Part shown: one piece after another, positions 12,768 through 24,289 of the stretch | How the letters are laid out: every line of letters begins with the position of its first letter | How positions within the stretch are numbered: the stretch's first letter is position 1 | DNA from: Micropterix aruncella | Taxonomy: Eukaryota; Arthropoda; Insecta; Lepidoptera; Micropterigidae | Assembly: GCA_944548615.1 (NCBI GenBank) | Contig: OX155966.1 | Coordinates: forward strand, 32,675,992 to 32,739,991 | Length of the DNA: 64,000 nt | Direction: 5' to 3' | Notes under the pieces: model-generated | Database searches by the model: none | Seen by the model: the letters and a program-made list of their open reading frames with translations, nothing else | What the model was told of the DNA's origin: nothing | Program-made: the position numbers and the translations under genes

Positions 12768-13689
12768 CAGCGGTTCCCAACCAATGGGGCGCGCCCCACT
12801 GGTGGGGCGCGACGTTGTTCCAGGTGGGGCGCGACACATCGACTTATAAAACATTCACAATATAGATAATGGGTAAGACAAAAGAAATCTGAGGCAATCT
12901 TAAATACAGTGTTTTGTAGTGAAGAAATGAAAGGAAACATTGTGAGTCATCTGGAAAACCTATCAGATGAATTCGGGAGATATTTTCCAGAAAACTTCTC
13001 TGATAACATAATTCACAAATTGATAAAGAACTCCTTTAACCTCAACATCGAGAATGTACAAGAGTCTCTGCAGGAAGAAGCAATCGACTTGAAAAACGAT
13101 TCATCAGCAAAAGACGCTTACGGATATATGGTTACGGTTTAACAGGATTTTGGACAAAAAATTACAAAACATTCCCTAAATTTGGAGAGAAAGCTCTACG
13201 ACTGCTCATTCCGTTTTCTACCACCTATCTGTGCGAAAAAAGTTTTCCACACTACTCGCCATAAAGACTAAGCAACGAAATAGACTTTGCAATAGATGTT
13301 GCAAACGAGCTATACTGCGCTATATCCGATAGAAAACCGCGAATCAGCAAGCTAATTCAGAAAATGCAGCCTCAGCAATCTCATCAAAGTTGAAAATTGT
13401 ATTCCTAATTAAGTTGTTCTTTATTTTTTCTATATTAAAGAAAACCCTAAACTATGACAGCAAGGTTGTACGTATTTGTATGTGTAAATACGAGTATGTT
13501 TAAATTAACACTATAAGGATTTATATACTTGTAACAAAATATTTCTAAGACAACAAAATGTGTTTTATTAAGTGATTTTTTCAAATGTTTTTAACGTAAT
13601 TAAACATATATAATTTGTGGGAAATGGGGCGTATACATTCCGGATACGCATTTAGTGAGGGGCGAAATAAAAAAGGTTGGGAACCGCTG
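12768..13689 (+). mobile_element. hAT (Charlie/ZBED5-like) deletion derivative, complete
   Basis: A full-length non-autonomous hAT of 922 bp. The terminal inverted repeats are CAGCGGTTCCCAACC at 12768-12782 and GGTTGGGAACCGCTG at 13675-13689. The 8-bp target duplication TTCTAGAC is exact at 12760-12767 and 13690-13697. The interior holds the C-terminal part of a hAT transposase in broken frames: 12909-13142 encodes MFCSEEMKGNIVSHLENL through LQEEAIDLKND, and past a stop and a shift the dimerisation region reads LRLLIPFSTTYLCEKSF. The catalytic domain is deleted, so it cannot move by itself. Confidence 0.9.
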
Positions 13690-13697
13690 TTCTAGAC

Positions 13698-14085
13698 GAA
13701 TGCCCAACTAGACCGAACAACCTGACCTACATCGTCTGATAGGAGTGATTTTTTATTATTGAAATCACTACGAATTATGACATCAGCGGGAACTATATTT
13801 AAAACTGTGCTAATTCCAACTACGTAAGTAGATGCTAATAGTTTAAATCAACAGACAATTTGGTAACAATCTAATATTGGTATCAGCCTTCCGAATAGTC
13901 GGTATATTCATGTGTGACCGTGCGTTATATTCAGTTGATTCAGTAATGGCGACGTTTCTTTGAATATTTTGTGTAAGTTTTTTAAATTATACCTCCATGT
14001 TTTGAAATATCTATTTCCCTAAACCAAAAAAATATGGACTTGACTTTTTGACCCAATTTTACTCAGACTAAACTAAACAGCAAAG
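13698..14085. other. unassigned AT-rich sequence
   Basis: No gene, repeat boundary or RNA that I can support lies between the hAT element and the next Q fragment. Confidence 0.4.
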
Positions 14086-14545
14086 TCGACAGCTTGTGTT
14101 CTTGGGTCGGTCCGACTCACGGTTCAGCTCCCAACCTGCAGTCGAAGACAGTTGGGATTAGAAGTACGGGTCCTGGGGAACTCCTCGGGCAGAACTGGGC
14201 TGTTGTCGTACCGGGCTGTGTCAACTTAGCTTGCGCAATCCGGCGAATAGCCGGGAGAGTCTGGTGGCTTATGTTTTTTAAGAAGTGGAGGTAAAGTTGA
14301 CCTGGTATCACCTAGCCTTAGAAACGATCCATTGGCCACCCGATCCCGAGTAAAATTAACAGGCAAAGGGCGCCACAGATCCGTGACCGCGCAAATCAAG
14401 GGGCGATAAATATGTCCAAATCTGGTAGTAAGGGCGTGAGGTTGATCCACTGTTGCACTTCCCAGTGTCTCACGGTACGGCTTTGGACTCTTACGGGCCC
14501 GTTAGCGTAGCTTGACTGTGCATTGTTTTGTCCGTTAATGCGACA
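14086..14545 (-). repeat. family Q fragment
   Basis: B-to-A orientation on the plus strand, diverged. It starts near GGGTCGGTCCGACTCACGG and continues through CTTACGGGCCCGTTAGCGTAG to CATTGTTTTGTCCG. The A-end is missing. Confidence 0.65.
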
Positions 14546-15689
14546 TGATACCTGGGAACGACCATATCTGAGGAATTTTAGTTTTATGAGTTTTTTTTAA
14601 AATATAAGCATTAATTTGTGAATCCCTCGATAAGGAACTAATTTAAAATTTGGACTCAAAAAAGTTGCTCATTGCCTTAGACATTAAGGCTTTAAACTGA
14701 CTTCAAAAACTTTCAGGCGCGTTTACTCCTACAATGTAATTGGTGAGAGTCTTTTATTATAATTTCATTATATTGACTGGTTAATTTTCTAGGGCAGGAC
14801 TTACCCAAATTTTTTATTTAGGCCCTAAATTAATTACAATTAATTATAACGTGAGAGCGCTCTGAGAGTTACATTAAATATGCTTTGCCATTAACACCCT
14901 TATACCACCACTGCGTAAAGATAGTTTTTCTGTGCTAGCGCTGCGATTGACCGGTTATAGTGTGCGTCTGGTTCCCGGCGCTAGCGGAGGTGGAATCTGC
15001 GCTTGACGCTTCGTCACCGCTGGATTTTTATTGCTCAAACCCTAGAAAATTGACTCAGCCTATTTTTTCGCGTATCCGCCCATTTCGTATATTTTTCTGA
15101 GGTCTCATGTCGCCTGAAGTCTTTACGTTCATGGGAGACATAATGGCACGATATGGTTATATTTGCCTGGGGTTGCGGATTCTCTCCGTAGTAGTTGGCA
15201 CCCCTCAATGTCAGGTCGACGTCTTTCTACAGTAACTTGTACAGTGCACATACATGCACATTAGCGTGTTTATGAAAAACTACAATTTGTAAATGACCTA
15301 GTAAATTTTTCTTTGTGAATAAACGATAAACAAAATAAATAAATTGTTTGAACATCTCAAGCGTAAAAATACTGGTTGCCAATTATGTTCAATCATGGTA
15401 AAAGAGGATTTTCATATCTTTAAACACGTTGATTCATTAAATTACATTTACAAATATTTTACATCCTCCTACAAAATTACCAGATGGTGCATTTCTCTCT
15501 GCAATTGAGATTCTGCTAGTTTGTTAATAGAAAATAATGATTTTTCCCGAATATCGTGGTTATTTAGCATTTCTAATTTTCGAGTAACAAAATAAAGTTT
15601 GTTTTGTGTTTAAAGATATTTTTTACTATATTAAAAATCCTATTATATTCACCTTCTTATTTTTTTATAATGCCAAAAACACAACTTTT
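14546..15689. other. unassigned, no gene seen
   Basis: Mostly AT-rich. A GC-richer patch at about 14930-15060 (around GGCGCTAGCGGAGGTGG) could be a TE fragment, but I do not recognise it. Confidence 0.35.
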
Positions 15690-16362
15690 CAGTGAATGTA
15701 CTTAACTGAGGGATAACAGAGTCCACCATTTAGCTACGCCAACTCACCCGTTAGAGACCGCGTGGAGCTCGGAAGTTGAACCAGCGGGCAGCCTCGCGCC
15801 ATGACTACCAGGTTCGGTTGAATTTCTCCGTCCGCCCGTCTGGTTCCGCGTCCGAAGCCGTTTGCCCGACCTCTACCTAATGTTAGCGGTAGTTCGAATT
15901 GAATTTATCGCGGACCGTGGTGTCCTTTGCCCGTATCTGGTCGCAATTGGAAGTAAGGGCGTGAGTGTAAGCCCGCTGGGTAACACACCTAGTTATCTCG
16001 CTGTTAAGGCGTTAGCCTCTTACGGACATGTGGCGGAGCTTGACGGTGGACTGTTTTGTCTAGGTCTTCTGCATTCATTTTAAGGGAGAGAGAACGACTA
16101 ATCGTTAAAACTTCCTGAGGTGACGGGTTCGTCCGTTGTAGTTGACAACTCTAGTTGTCCTTTGCCCCTATTTCACTCAGAACCGGGTGGCCAACAGGTC
16201 GTTTCAAAAGTAGCTGACATTAGTTTAACAACCACCCCCGCTTCTTGGAGACACTTTATCGTTTCCAGATCCCCCCCCCCCCCCCGCCCGAGATTCGCCA
16301 TAGTGCACAGTGGATTAACTGAGCCATCACCCAAGGTAAACTGACCCACCTGCCGCGGCAGT
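15690..16362. repeat. family Q mosaic, block 2 (duplicate of 11660-12358)
   Basis: Collinear with 11660-12358 over its whole length, with scattered substitutions and small indels. It includes the same forward/inverted fusion. A poly-C tract at about 16269-16285 is not present in block 1. The shared block ends at the CTGCCGCGGCAG palindrome. Confidence 0.85.
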
Positions 16363-17029
16363 ATAGTACGATATGACAACCTGATTTTAAAGAAAAAAAT
16401 GTCCTCCAAAATTTCTATTACAAAAATAAAATGAAATGGAAAAGTGGACAATGTAAATTCTGGTAATTTGCCTGTTAAATATTGTCTTTATATGAAGACA
16501 AATACAGAATCATACATGCTTTAAATGAATTTTATAGAATGTATGATTTATGCATGTACAAACTACATCTTGTTAGAAAAGGCACAAATTATAACTCTAA
16601 TTGTCTATAAAAATTGACTTGTGCCAAAAAAAATGCAAAGACCACTCAAATATGCTTAAACCCAGAGATTTAGTTGGAATAATTTGATATAATGGAAGTT
16701 ACGTCACTTTCAAATAAAAGAAATGCTGGAAATCGCATCGACATAACAAACAACGTTGTCGCCTAAATTACTCAAAATAATTAGAGCGAAATCAAGATGT
16801 TGTTTATTTTGAAAATCAGATCACCAACACTTATTTTTTATATTTTCAAAATGTTTGATTGTTTTCCTGAAAGTTTGTTTATTGTCGGTCACGTCAAAAT
16901 GCTTTTCAGTCGTCGATTTTTTATTTATTTCATTAAAATATTCATCTTTTTTGAAGAAATTAATTAAAATATCTTATTACGTCATTCATTTTCAGATCGC
17001 AACTATAATAAGATTGTATAAGAAAGAAG
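16363..17029. other. upstream region of the immunoglobulin gene
   Basis: AT-rich sequence with no open frame of note. A possible 3' splice site (CATTTTCAG, ending at 16995) lies 34 bases before the start codon at 17030, so the 5' UTR may itself be spliced. The promoter could not be located. Confidence 0.35.
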
Positions 17030-20000
17030 ATGATGAAACAAATATCTATTTTATTGTGCATTTATATTTTTCTATCTGGTGAGTGAAACATTTGAATATT
17101 GTTTAATAAATTTATTTTATACGTCACAAATATAATTTTAAATAAAAAATGACACAATCAATATATACTTATTAAATAATTAATTGCGAAAAGAAGATCA
17201 AAATGTTTGGCGCTGGTTCTGTGAAAAAAGAAACATATTTGTAAAACCTGAAAAATTATGTGGTTATCAATAACAATACTTACGCTAGATTAATTTTTTT
17301 CTCTTATTGCTGAGTGCCCTTGGATGTTTCTCTAGACGCCCTTTACAACTTTTGCGTTCTTCCAAGCACCTCAAGTTCTTCCTCTCCTTCGCAGCTATCT
17401 TATTCTTGAGACACACCTTCTTTCTCGTTTGATCCTTCATATTAGGGATGATCTTCGACTTAATCTTCGTGCATATTTGCCGACATTGGGCAAACAGGAT
17501 GTTCAGTATCACTTTCATTGCGGCAACGGCAACGTCTTCACCCAAAGAGAAATAGCGACAGAACTAACGACACAAGTTTAATATAATTACCGGAATATGT
17601 TATTCGTTTGCTGCTTACGTAAAAGGGAGAGATGCATAGTTGACGGAAAATGATTCGTGCGTTTTCGACCACTTCGCAGAATCTGTCCACGCATGCGTTT
17701 CGCGAGCTAAACGTGCCGGCGATTCAAAAAATATATGAACATACGATGCTAGTTGAGACTGTCAACGTAAACAACTTTGAGTTGATAACCAACATAACAA
17801 TTCTAATTATTATACGTAGCTCAAATCAAATGTCTTTATTATAACTTAAAGTGTAAAGTTGGAGTATTTGGAATATTGAAGAGGGCCGCTTCGAGCTATC
17901 TCAAAAGGAGGTTCAATGCTCTATCAACTCACGGGTGCCCTCTGAGATCTGAAGAAAACCTACTGCTTTCCATCCCTGGTCACAGTAGTGATTTCTTATT
18001 TGTGACACTTCTTCTCCGTACTTGAAGCCCGTCTCTGTGATGCTTTACTAACACATATATGGAAGCACCGAGCTTGTATTGCTTAAAACGCAGGATCAAA
18101 GGACACTTTAACATGCGCTCATACATTTCTGTCATCCCCTCGGCTATCCTTTCCCAGCCTTTTTATAGGCTTAATGCTTTTACTTTTTTAATTTAGGTTG
18201 ATTTTTTTGCAGTTTTTTTAATGTTACATAGATAGGCACAATTGATACGAGCTGCCTTTATACGTGATTTAAAAAAAAGGTTTATTTTAGCCAAGAAACA
18301 GCGACAATAACGTGCAAGAGTTTTGTAAAAGCTAATACTTTTAGATCAGACAGTATTTTGGCCATAGAATGCTGGGGTAGAGTCAGCAGGCCAAACTCAG
18401 GGACACATAGCGCTGGCGTACTTATAAAAGGTTTAATTTTAATGAGTACCCCCAAAGTGTTTTGGAAAATCTGAAAATTCATCACCAGGCAGTGGATGCA
18501 ATACAGAACTCGAAACTGGTCAGACTGCTTTACAATAGAATGCATGGCGTCAGCATTACTCCATATATATCACAAAAAGTAAGTCTATTATGTTGCGCGG
18601 CACATTAGACCGATGCGTAATAGTTACCGACAAAATAGTACCGTCGTATTTGCAGGGACTTATATGGAGTAACGCTGACGCCCCGCATTCTATCGTTAAG
18701 CAGTCTGACCATTTGTTTCGAGTTCTTTATTGCATCCACTGTCTACTGATGTATTTTCTGCTTTTCCAAACACTGAGCGTACTAATTAAAATTACATCTT
18801 TCCTAGTACGCCAGAGCCAGGTGTCATGAAATCTGGCCTGCTGACGACCCCGGCATTCTATGGTCAAAATACTGTCTCATCTAAAAGTATCAGTTTTTAC
18901 TAAACTCTTCCACTTTGTGCCTCTTCCCAAATACTTTATTTTTACCTCACAACATATGTACATTCGTATTAGGTTAAGATTACCTGTGAGATATTGATTC
19001 TAGGCAGTAAGCTCGCCGATTGGTATCATTAAATAAAGCGTTTTAATATTATTATTATTATTAAAGTTACAAACTATGCTTCTACTTAATTATTTTTACA
19101 TTATAATAATATAATATAATATTTTTATTGCAGATATTCAGTAGTTTCGGTATGATAACACTAATTAATTATATTTTTCACAGTTTCGGCTGAAGAAATT
19201 ACTATTGTAATTCCAGAAGATGCATCTAATAAAACCACTATTGATGAGAAAGATTCTCGTAACATCACAGCACATTTCGGCGAAGACGTTGAATTGAATT
19301 GCAGGGTCGACAATATCCAAAATAACACGGTATAAAGATTGATATCTTCGGTAATACAATAAATTCAACATACCGCGCCCTTTGCTAGTTCTTCCTTAAA
19401 TCCTGCCAAAACACAAGGGATTATCCACGCTAACCATTATTTCACCTTGAAGATCGATACAAATGCAATCCTAAAACGTTTCATTGGTGCGGACGAGGTA
19501 ACGTAATAACCTCAGAGTTTACTTGGACAAGTACCTCACATAGCGGCCCTATACTCAAGAGTTGCGAAGCAAACTCTTCGGTCAATTCCATTCATTCAAT
19601 ACACTGAAGAATTTCCTTCTGGAGTAGAAAAAGACTTTGGTTTATCAGTATGTTTTCCTTCTTTTTTGGAATCTGTATAATAATCATAATCATAAGTTTT
19701 TTATTCAAAATAGTACGAAATCGTAACTTTTTGACGTCAATAATGCATACAAACATACATAAATGATAAAAAATTAAGATATTGTGACATTATAACAAAT
19801 TATTGTGACATATAACGTGATATTAATCATCGAGGTAACCATTTTATTTCCAAGGGTCTTTGTCGTCTAGATAATCATTTATTTTATAGTAGCCCTTTAA
19901 GTACAGCTTCTTCTTAATAAAAGACTTAAATTGTATCACAGATAAATTTTGCATGTTTACTGGGACTTTATTGTTAGAAGCGTATACATTGCCCTTTGAA

Positions 20001-21880
20001 TGATTTTGTGGTTTTGGAGAGTCGACTTTTATGGTCAGCAAGTTTATTTTTATTTCTAGTATTGACACCATGCCTATCAGAGTTTTTTAAAAACAGTTCT
20101 TTATTTTTATGCACATACATTAAGTTTTCATAGATGTAATGAGATGCAAGTGTCAAAATATTGGTTTCTTTAAATTTTCCACGTAACGACTGTCTTGCAC
20201 CCAATTTATAAATAGCGCGGATGGCTCGTTTCTGTAGTATAAATATTTTATCAGCGTCAGCAGCATGACCCCACAGCAAGATGCCATACGACATCAAGCT
20301 GTGAAAATAGCTGAAGTAAACCAGCCTCGCGGTGTCTATATCTGTTAAATTACGAATTTTTTTTACAGCATATGCCGCAGAACTTAGCCTGTCGGCCAAT
20401 TTCTTAATGTGTGGTCCCCATTGTAGCTTTTTATCTAAAGTGATACCAAGGAATACAGTGGAATCGACCAGTTCTAGGCGCTTATTTTTTATGATAATAT
20501 TTGGCCCTATCTGCTTTACATTTGGAAGTGAGAATTTTATACACTTTGTTTTCTTTTCATTTAGTGGCAGATTGTTTGCTGTGAACCATTCCACAACATT
20601 CGAGATAGAATCAAATGTATTTTTTAAAAAGGTAAAAAATCGCTTATAAGGTCATATAATAATATTAAAAATAAACACTTTATTTGGGCTTAAAAATTAA
20701 AACACAAAAAGGAGAGATTATTGCCATATGAAAATATCTTACAACTAACCTAAACATACCAAAAAGTGGTACATGCACGCGTTGTGGAAATAAAGATTAT
20801 ACGAACTACTATATTTAAAAGTAACAATGTCAGAGAAGAGGAAGTCGTAAATAAATATTATTATACATTTTAAATATATTACAATAAATATTAATATAAT
20901 AGGAGAGGACGGAGAGAGAAAGGGAAGATTCGGTTACTCCTTAGAAAGTAATACTTTTTTAGGGGAACCTTGAATGATTCTAAGGTTTCGCCTTGAGTAT
21001 CGTATATTTGCAAGGAGGTCGTTCCAAAGTCGTGCACCATGGACACTGTTAAAATATGAGCAGAATTCAGTAATATGACAAGGAATTTTAAGTAAATTGT
21101 CAGACGCTGTCCGAAGTACGAGACTGTGATAATGGTTCAAAAAGCTCGTGGAAATAGGATCGTCTTACTTGGGAGTGTACAGGATTGAGGAGAGCAAGTA
21201 TATTAACATTTCTCCTTTGGCGTACTGGCAACTACTTTATCCGTGCCCTATATTCGGACACAAGCAGATTATACTTATATATATCGAAAATGAGTCGTAT
21301 GCATACATTTTGCCAACGTTCAAGTGTGTTGTGTAGTTCCTCTGATAAATCGATATAAGCCACGTCTGCATAGTCAAGAAAAGGTAAGAGGAGAGACTGT
21401 GCAAGAGATTTCTCCATGCCCATAGGAAGAAACCGTTTGAGAGTTTTCATAGGGTGAAAACTAACAAATATTTTACGACTTGTGTCATCTCGATGACTTG
21501 TGTCATCTCGTCTATGTGTCATCGACAATTATTATACGTTGTCATCGATTATCATAGATATCGTATTGTAGGTTGCTTGGTTCCTTCACGACAACTCAAC
21601 TGATGGAGATCCTCTAATCCTTCTCACTATCGGAACGCACACTTTTGCGACTTTGGACAGATTCGAAAGTTTGAACAACGAAACAACCGGCGATTGGACA
21701 TTAAAGGTAAATAGGTAATAGACATTAGATCGACGCGAAAATGTCTGCAGTGAATCGCATTAATATTTATTTCAGGTCAAAAATATAAGCAAAGACGATT
21801 CCGGACTTTACGAATGCCATGTCAATACGGTACCACCTTTGAAATATCACGTCTTTCTTGACGTAGAAGATAAAGAATGA
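17030..21880 (+). CDS. secreted single V-type immunoglobulin-domain protein, four exons
   Basis: Exons are 17030-17078, 19184-19329, 21572-21706 and 21776-21880 (TGA). All junctions are GT..AG and all phases agree, giving 144 residues. Exon 1 encodes a hydrophobic signal (MMKQISILLCIYIFLS). Exon 2 begins VSA then EEIT, a good AXA-type cleavage site. The mature part has the V-set hallmarks: ELNC, VAWF, DWTLKVKNISKDDSGLYEC and a final strand YHVFLDV. The two Cys and the Trp are where the fold needs them. The style resembles Dpr/DIP/lachesin first domains, but there is only one domain and no membrane anchor. Six N-X-S/T sequons are present. Introns 1 and 2 (about 2.1 and 2.2 kb) are TE-filled; intron 3 is 69 bp. 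Either of two adjacent ATGs could start it. Function is not inferable beyond an extracellular recognition or adhesion type protein. Confidence 0.82.
17285..17545 (-). CDS. hypothetical small basic protein, antisense in intron 1
   Basis: An 86-codon frame (77 codons from the second ATG) rich in Lys/Arg with six Cys (AQCRQIC, KKVCLKNK, NLRCLEERKSCKG). It lies in a patch that is GC-richer than the surrounding intron. I recognise no domain. It may be chance or part of an unidentified TE. It is opposite in strand to the immunoglobulin gene that contains it. Confidence 0.22.
   Translation of the reverse strand: MGEDVAVAAMKVILNILFAQCRQICTKIKSKIIPNMKDQTRKKVCLKNKIAAKERKNLRCLEERKSCKGRLEKHPRALSNKRKKLI
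17885..19062 (+). mobile_element. decayed Jockey/CR1-like LINE 3' end, split by a foldback element
   Basis: Same family as 465-1128. AACTCACGGGTGCCCTCTGAG, then CCCTGGTCACAGTAGTGATT, aligns with the RT tail of that copy, with frameshifts and stops. The 3' UTR ends with GGCAGTAAGCTCGCC, AATAAAGCG and a (TTA)n tail at about 19045-19062. The 3' UTR is interrupted by the inverted-repeat element at about 18285-18915. It sits wholly in intron 1 of the immunoglobulin gene, in the same orientation. Confidence 0.75.
18285..18915. mobile_element. foldback (long inverted repeat) element
   Basis: Arms of about 260-290 bp (18290-18575 and 18655-18912) are inverted copies of each other with moderate divergence. 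For example, GCCATAGAATGCTGGGG at 18360 answers CCCCGGCATTCTATGGTC at 18849, and the region CAGTGGATGCAATACAGAAC answers its mirror at 18725-18750. The loop is about 80 bp. No transposase is present. It is nested in a LINE 3' UTR, itself in an intron. I could not fix a target duplication. Confidence 0.8.
19678..20640 (-). mobile_element. 5'-truncated Jockey-type LINE, RT thumb and tail
   Basis: The minus frame 19974-20594 reads as the end of a non-LTR RT and its downstream region: LPLNEKKTKCIKFS, then FLGITLDKKLQWGPHIKKL, SYFHSLMSYGILLWG, IFILQKRAIRAIYKL, then TRNKNKLADHKSRLSKT. A frameshift near 19975-20060 moves to a second frame ending QFKSFIKKKLYLKGYY and a stop at 19844. The 3' tail is a (GATTAT)-like run at 19678-19700. 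It lies in intron 2 of the immunoglobulin gene, in antisense. Dead: the catalytic part of the RT is missing. Confidence 0.85.
20880..21480 (-). mobile_element. decayed Jockey/CR1-like LINE 3' end
   Basis: Minus-strand pieces read SLAQSLLLPFLDYADVAY, ELHNTLERWQNVCIRLIFD, then past a shift LPVRQRRNV. Further on come ITEFCSYFNSVHGARLWNDL and a final helix. It is related to the 465-1128 family but more divergent. It lies in intron 2 of the immunoglobulin gene, downstream of 19678-20640 and in the same antisense orientation. Confidence 0.7.
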
Positions 21881-22198
21881 CGTCTTTATGTAAACAATGT
21901 TCTATTACGCGAAGAAGTTCTACAGAGTAATTATACTATTTATTTTTTTATCGTTTTTCCTTTAAATTATTTGACGATTAAATATAGAGCGTATTAGATT
22001 TATCAACGCCATACTACGATTTGGCAGCTAGAATCTTACTACGCCTTGCAAAGTGTAGATGAAACTCATAGTTCCAAACTTTCAATAATCTACTCTACGT
22101 TATTGGCCATATTTGGAAGCGTTCGTGGTTTGGCAGTATGGCGGCGTTCTTAGTTGATCTATCTCGTCAAGAAGCCATTTATTTATATTTATTAATTT

Positions 22199-22204
22199 AA
22201 TAAA
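22199..22204 (+). promoter_or_regulatory. candidate polyadenylation signal of the immunoglobulin gene
   Basis: AATAAA about 320 bases after the TGA at 21878-21880, in AT-rich sequence, followed by a T-rich stretch. Other weak variants exist closer to the stop. Confidence 0.45.
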
Positions 22205-22989
22205 ATGGTACTTTATAATTTTTGTCGTCATCTCTTTCGAATATTTTAGGTGCTTATATAGTAAAATTGTATTTGGGCAAATGAAAAGATAGGTATAATT
22301 CAGGCCGGAAGATGCCTTTGTCGCGTTGCTGGCTTTGTGGTCGTTTATTTAGGGTTCGATAATAAAAACGTGAAAAATAAAAATTACCACACCAGAAGAA
22401 TGAAGAATCCTTATAAGAAGAATAGATCAAGCCATGTTTCTACAAAACGGTTACCAGTGTTGCAGCGTTTTTATATTCAGACCATATTGGCGAATTATTT
22501 AGCAAGAGCGCTGACCAAATACGAGCAATCCCTCCGTATGAGTAGACAAAGGCTACCGCCCACAGCGCGGTGAGGCGATCCCCCACAAAGCGTATAACGT
22601 ACTAACCATAATGCGGCACATTTCAAACGTTGAATCGTGAACGTAAATTCAGTCGTCTGCAATGGCGAATCGGACAAACAATGTTTGGCCATAATTAACC
22701 AGCGGACATAATAGGTCAGACATGTCCGTCGACAACAGGTTCCACAAAAGAAGCCCTGATATCTCATGTTAGCTCTCTTATGCATACCCCAAATAATCTG
22801 TCAAAGTAAACAAAAGCTACTTGGACCTAAACATTAGATTCTATAATCTACTCCCTATCACTATTAACCAGCTAAACGACGTAAAATTAAATAAAAACAT
22901 TAAGTAGATGCTGATAGGCCACATTTTCTATGATCTGGCCGAATTCGGTGGCCATGAAAATTTTCAAACATCGTACCATTTTGAATGGA
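22205..22989. other. unassigned, no gene seen
   Basis: Open frames at 22337-22573 (+) and 22495-22785 (-) overlap and show no recognisable protein features. Confidence 0.35.
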
Positions 22990-23019
22990 TTAATTGTCCA
23001 ACTGTTTTGCTTTTGCATG

Positions 23020-23552
23020 GGCCATATGGGAGTTAATGGGCCCTGTTAGAGTTGGCCACGAAGACCCATTCGTTCAGTCTTCCCTAGGAGTCAATCTTCA
23101 GGCGCTCCTGGACATTTTGCGTACCGTGCGGCGTCAGCCAATCGATTGTGCACTCCGACTAAAATCCGGAGAGTCTGGGAACAGTAATGTATCCTATTGA
23201 GCGGGGTTGGTCGTTAACCTTATGGCAACTGCTCTTGAAACGACCATTCGGCCACTCGATCCCGGGTGAATAAGCCGGGAAAAGGATGCCATGGTCCGCG
23301 ATGGATTCGGTTGACACCGAATCACCGCTTCAGGGATAGGTCTGCACAAGCGACCTCGATCCTGTAACCAGTAGGAGGTAGGAGGTATCCTGAAGGTTAA
23401 CTCCAGACGGAGATATCCATCTAAACTGGTAGTAAGTGGGCTAGGCTGCCCGCTGAGTACCTTTCCCGGTTGGCTTCTCACGGGAGACACAACGATAAAT
23501 TTATTTAAAACTTCCTGAGGTGACGGGTTCGCCCATTGTAGTTGACAGCTCT
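23020..23552 (-). repeat. family Q copy, diverged
   Basis: B-end GGGAGTTAATGGGCCC at about 23028, then the usual series of landmarks, to the A-end GGTTCGCCCATTGTAGTTGACA at about 23525-23548. B-to-A on the plus strand. No clear target duplication is visible; a Helitron begins 24 bases to the right. Confidence 0.75.
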
Positions 23553-23575
23553 AGTTGTATTGATTTTATATTACG

Positions 23576-24289
23576 CTAGCTGCCCCGTTCCCACTTCGTT
23601 GGGCGGTAAAACTTTTTACTTGTGATGAAATTATGAGTGTGGTTCGGTTAGTACTGAGTGCTATGATTTATTTCCTGACTGCCAAAGGAAGGGTTATATT
23701 TTTACTGCATATACAATGTATGTATGTATTTGCATGCCAATTTGACTATATTACCGTTATTTGTGAGTTTCTTCTTGTGAGTGTCTTATTTGTGAGTGTC
23801 TTATCTCTTTAACCATTTATGCAGTAAAGGGGAAATGTCTTTTGTTTTAAAAACTTGAGACGATAAATTTACTTATTTTGATAAAAAATCATAATTGTTG
23901 ATAATATGACCAATAGACTTGACCTAACGATTTAAATTATTGTTTTAATATAAAATACTACTTTTTGTGACTTAAATAAAAAGTTAGATATATGCTATCG
24001 CCGATTTTTTTGTAGGCATTATCAAACTCTAGAACTTAATCATATATCTCTCATCGTTAAAGCAGCGTTAGTTAGAAACGTTTACGTTCGACCGTTTTTT
24101 CTCCGACTTACTTTGCAAATCCGACTACCACGAAAAAGTCTTTCACTTTTCGGATTAATATATAGCCTATGGAACTGACAAATAACGTGGCTTTCTACTG
24201 GTAAAAGAATTTTCAAAATTTGTTCAGTACATCCAGAAATTACTTTCTACAACCTCACAAACTTTACCTCTTTATATTATTAGTATAGA
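23576..24289 (-). mobile_element. non-autonomous Helitron, copy C
   Basis: Reverse-complement relative of copies A and B. The CTAG terminus appears as CTAGCTG at 23576, next to the GCCC/GGGC hairpin, and the TC end as TAGTATAGA at 24281-24289. The interior matches copy A (CACTTCGTTGGGCGG, GTACTGAGTGCTATGATT). No coding sequence. Confidence 0.68.

Noticed and set aside
20332..20649. 105-codon plus-strand frame in intron 2
   Set aside because: It is the antisense of the LINE reverse-transcriptase tail at 19974-20594.
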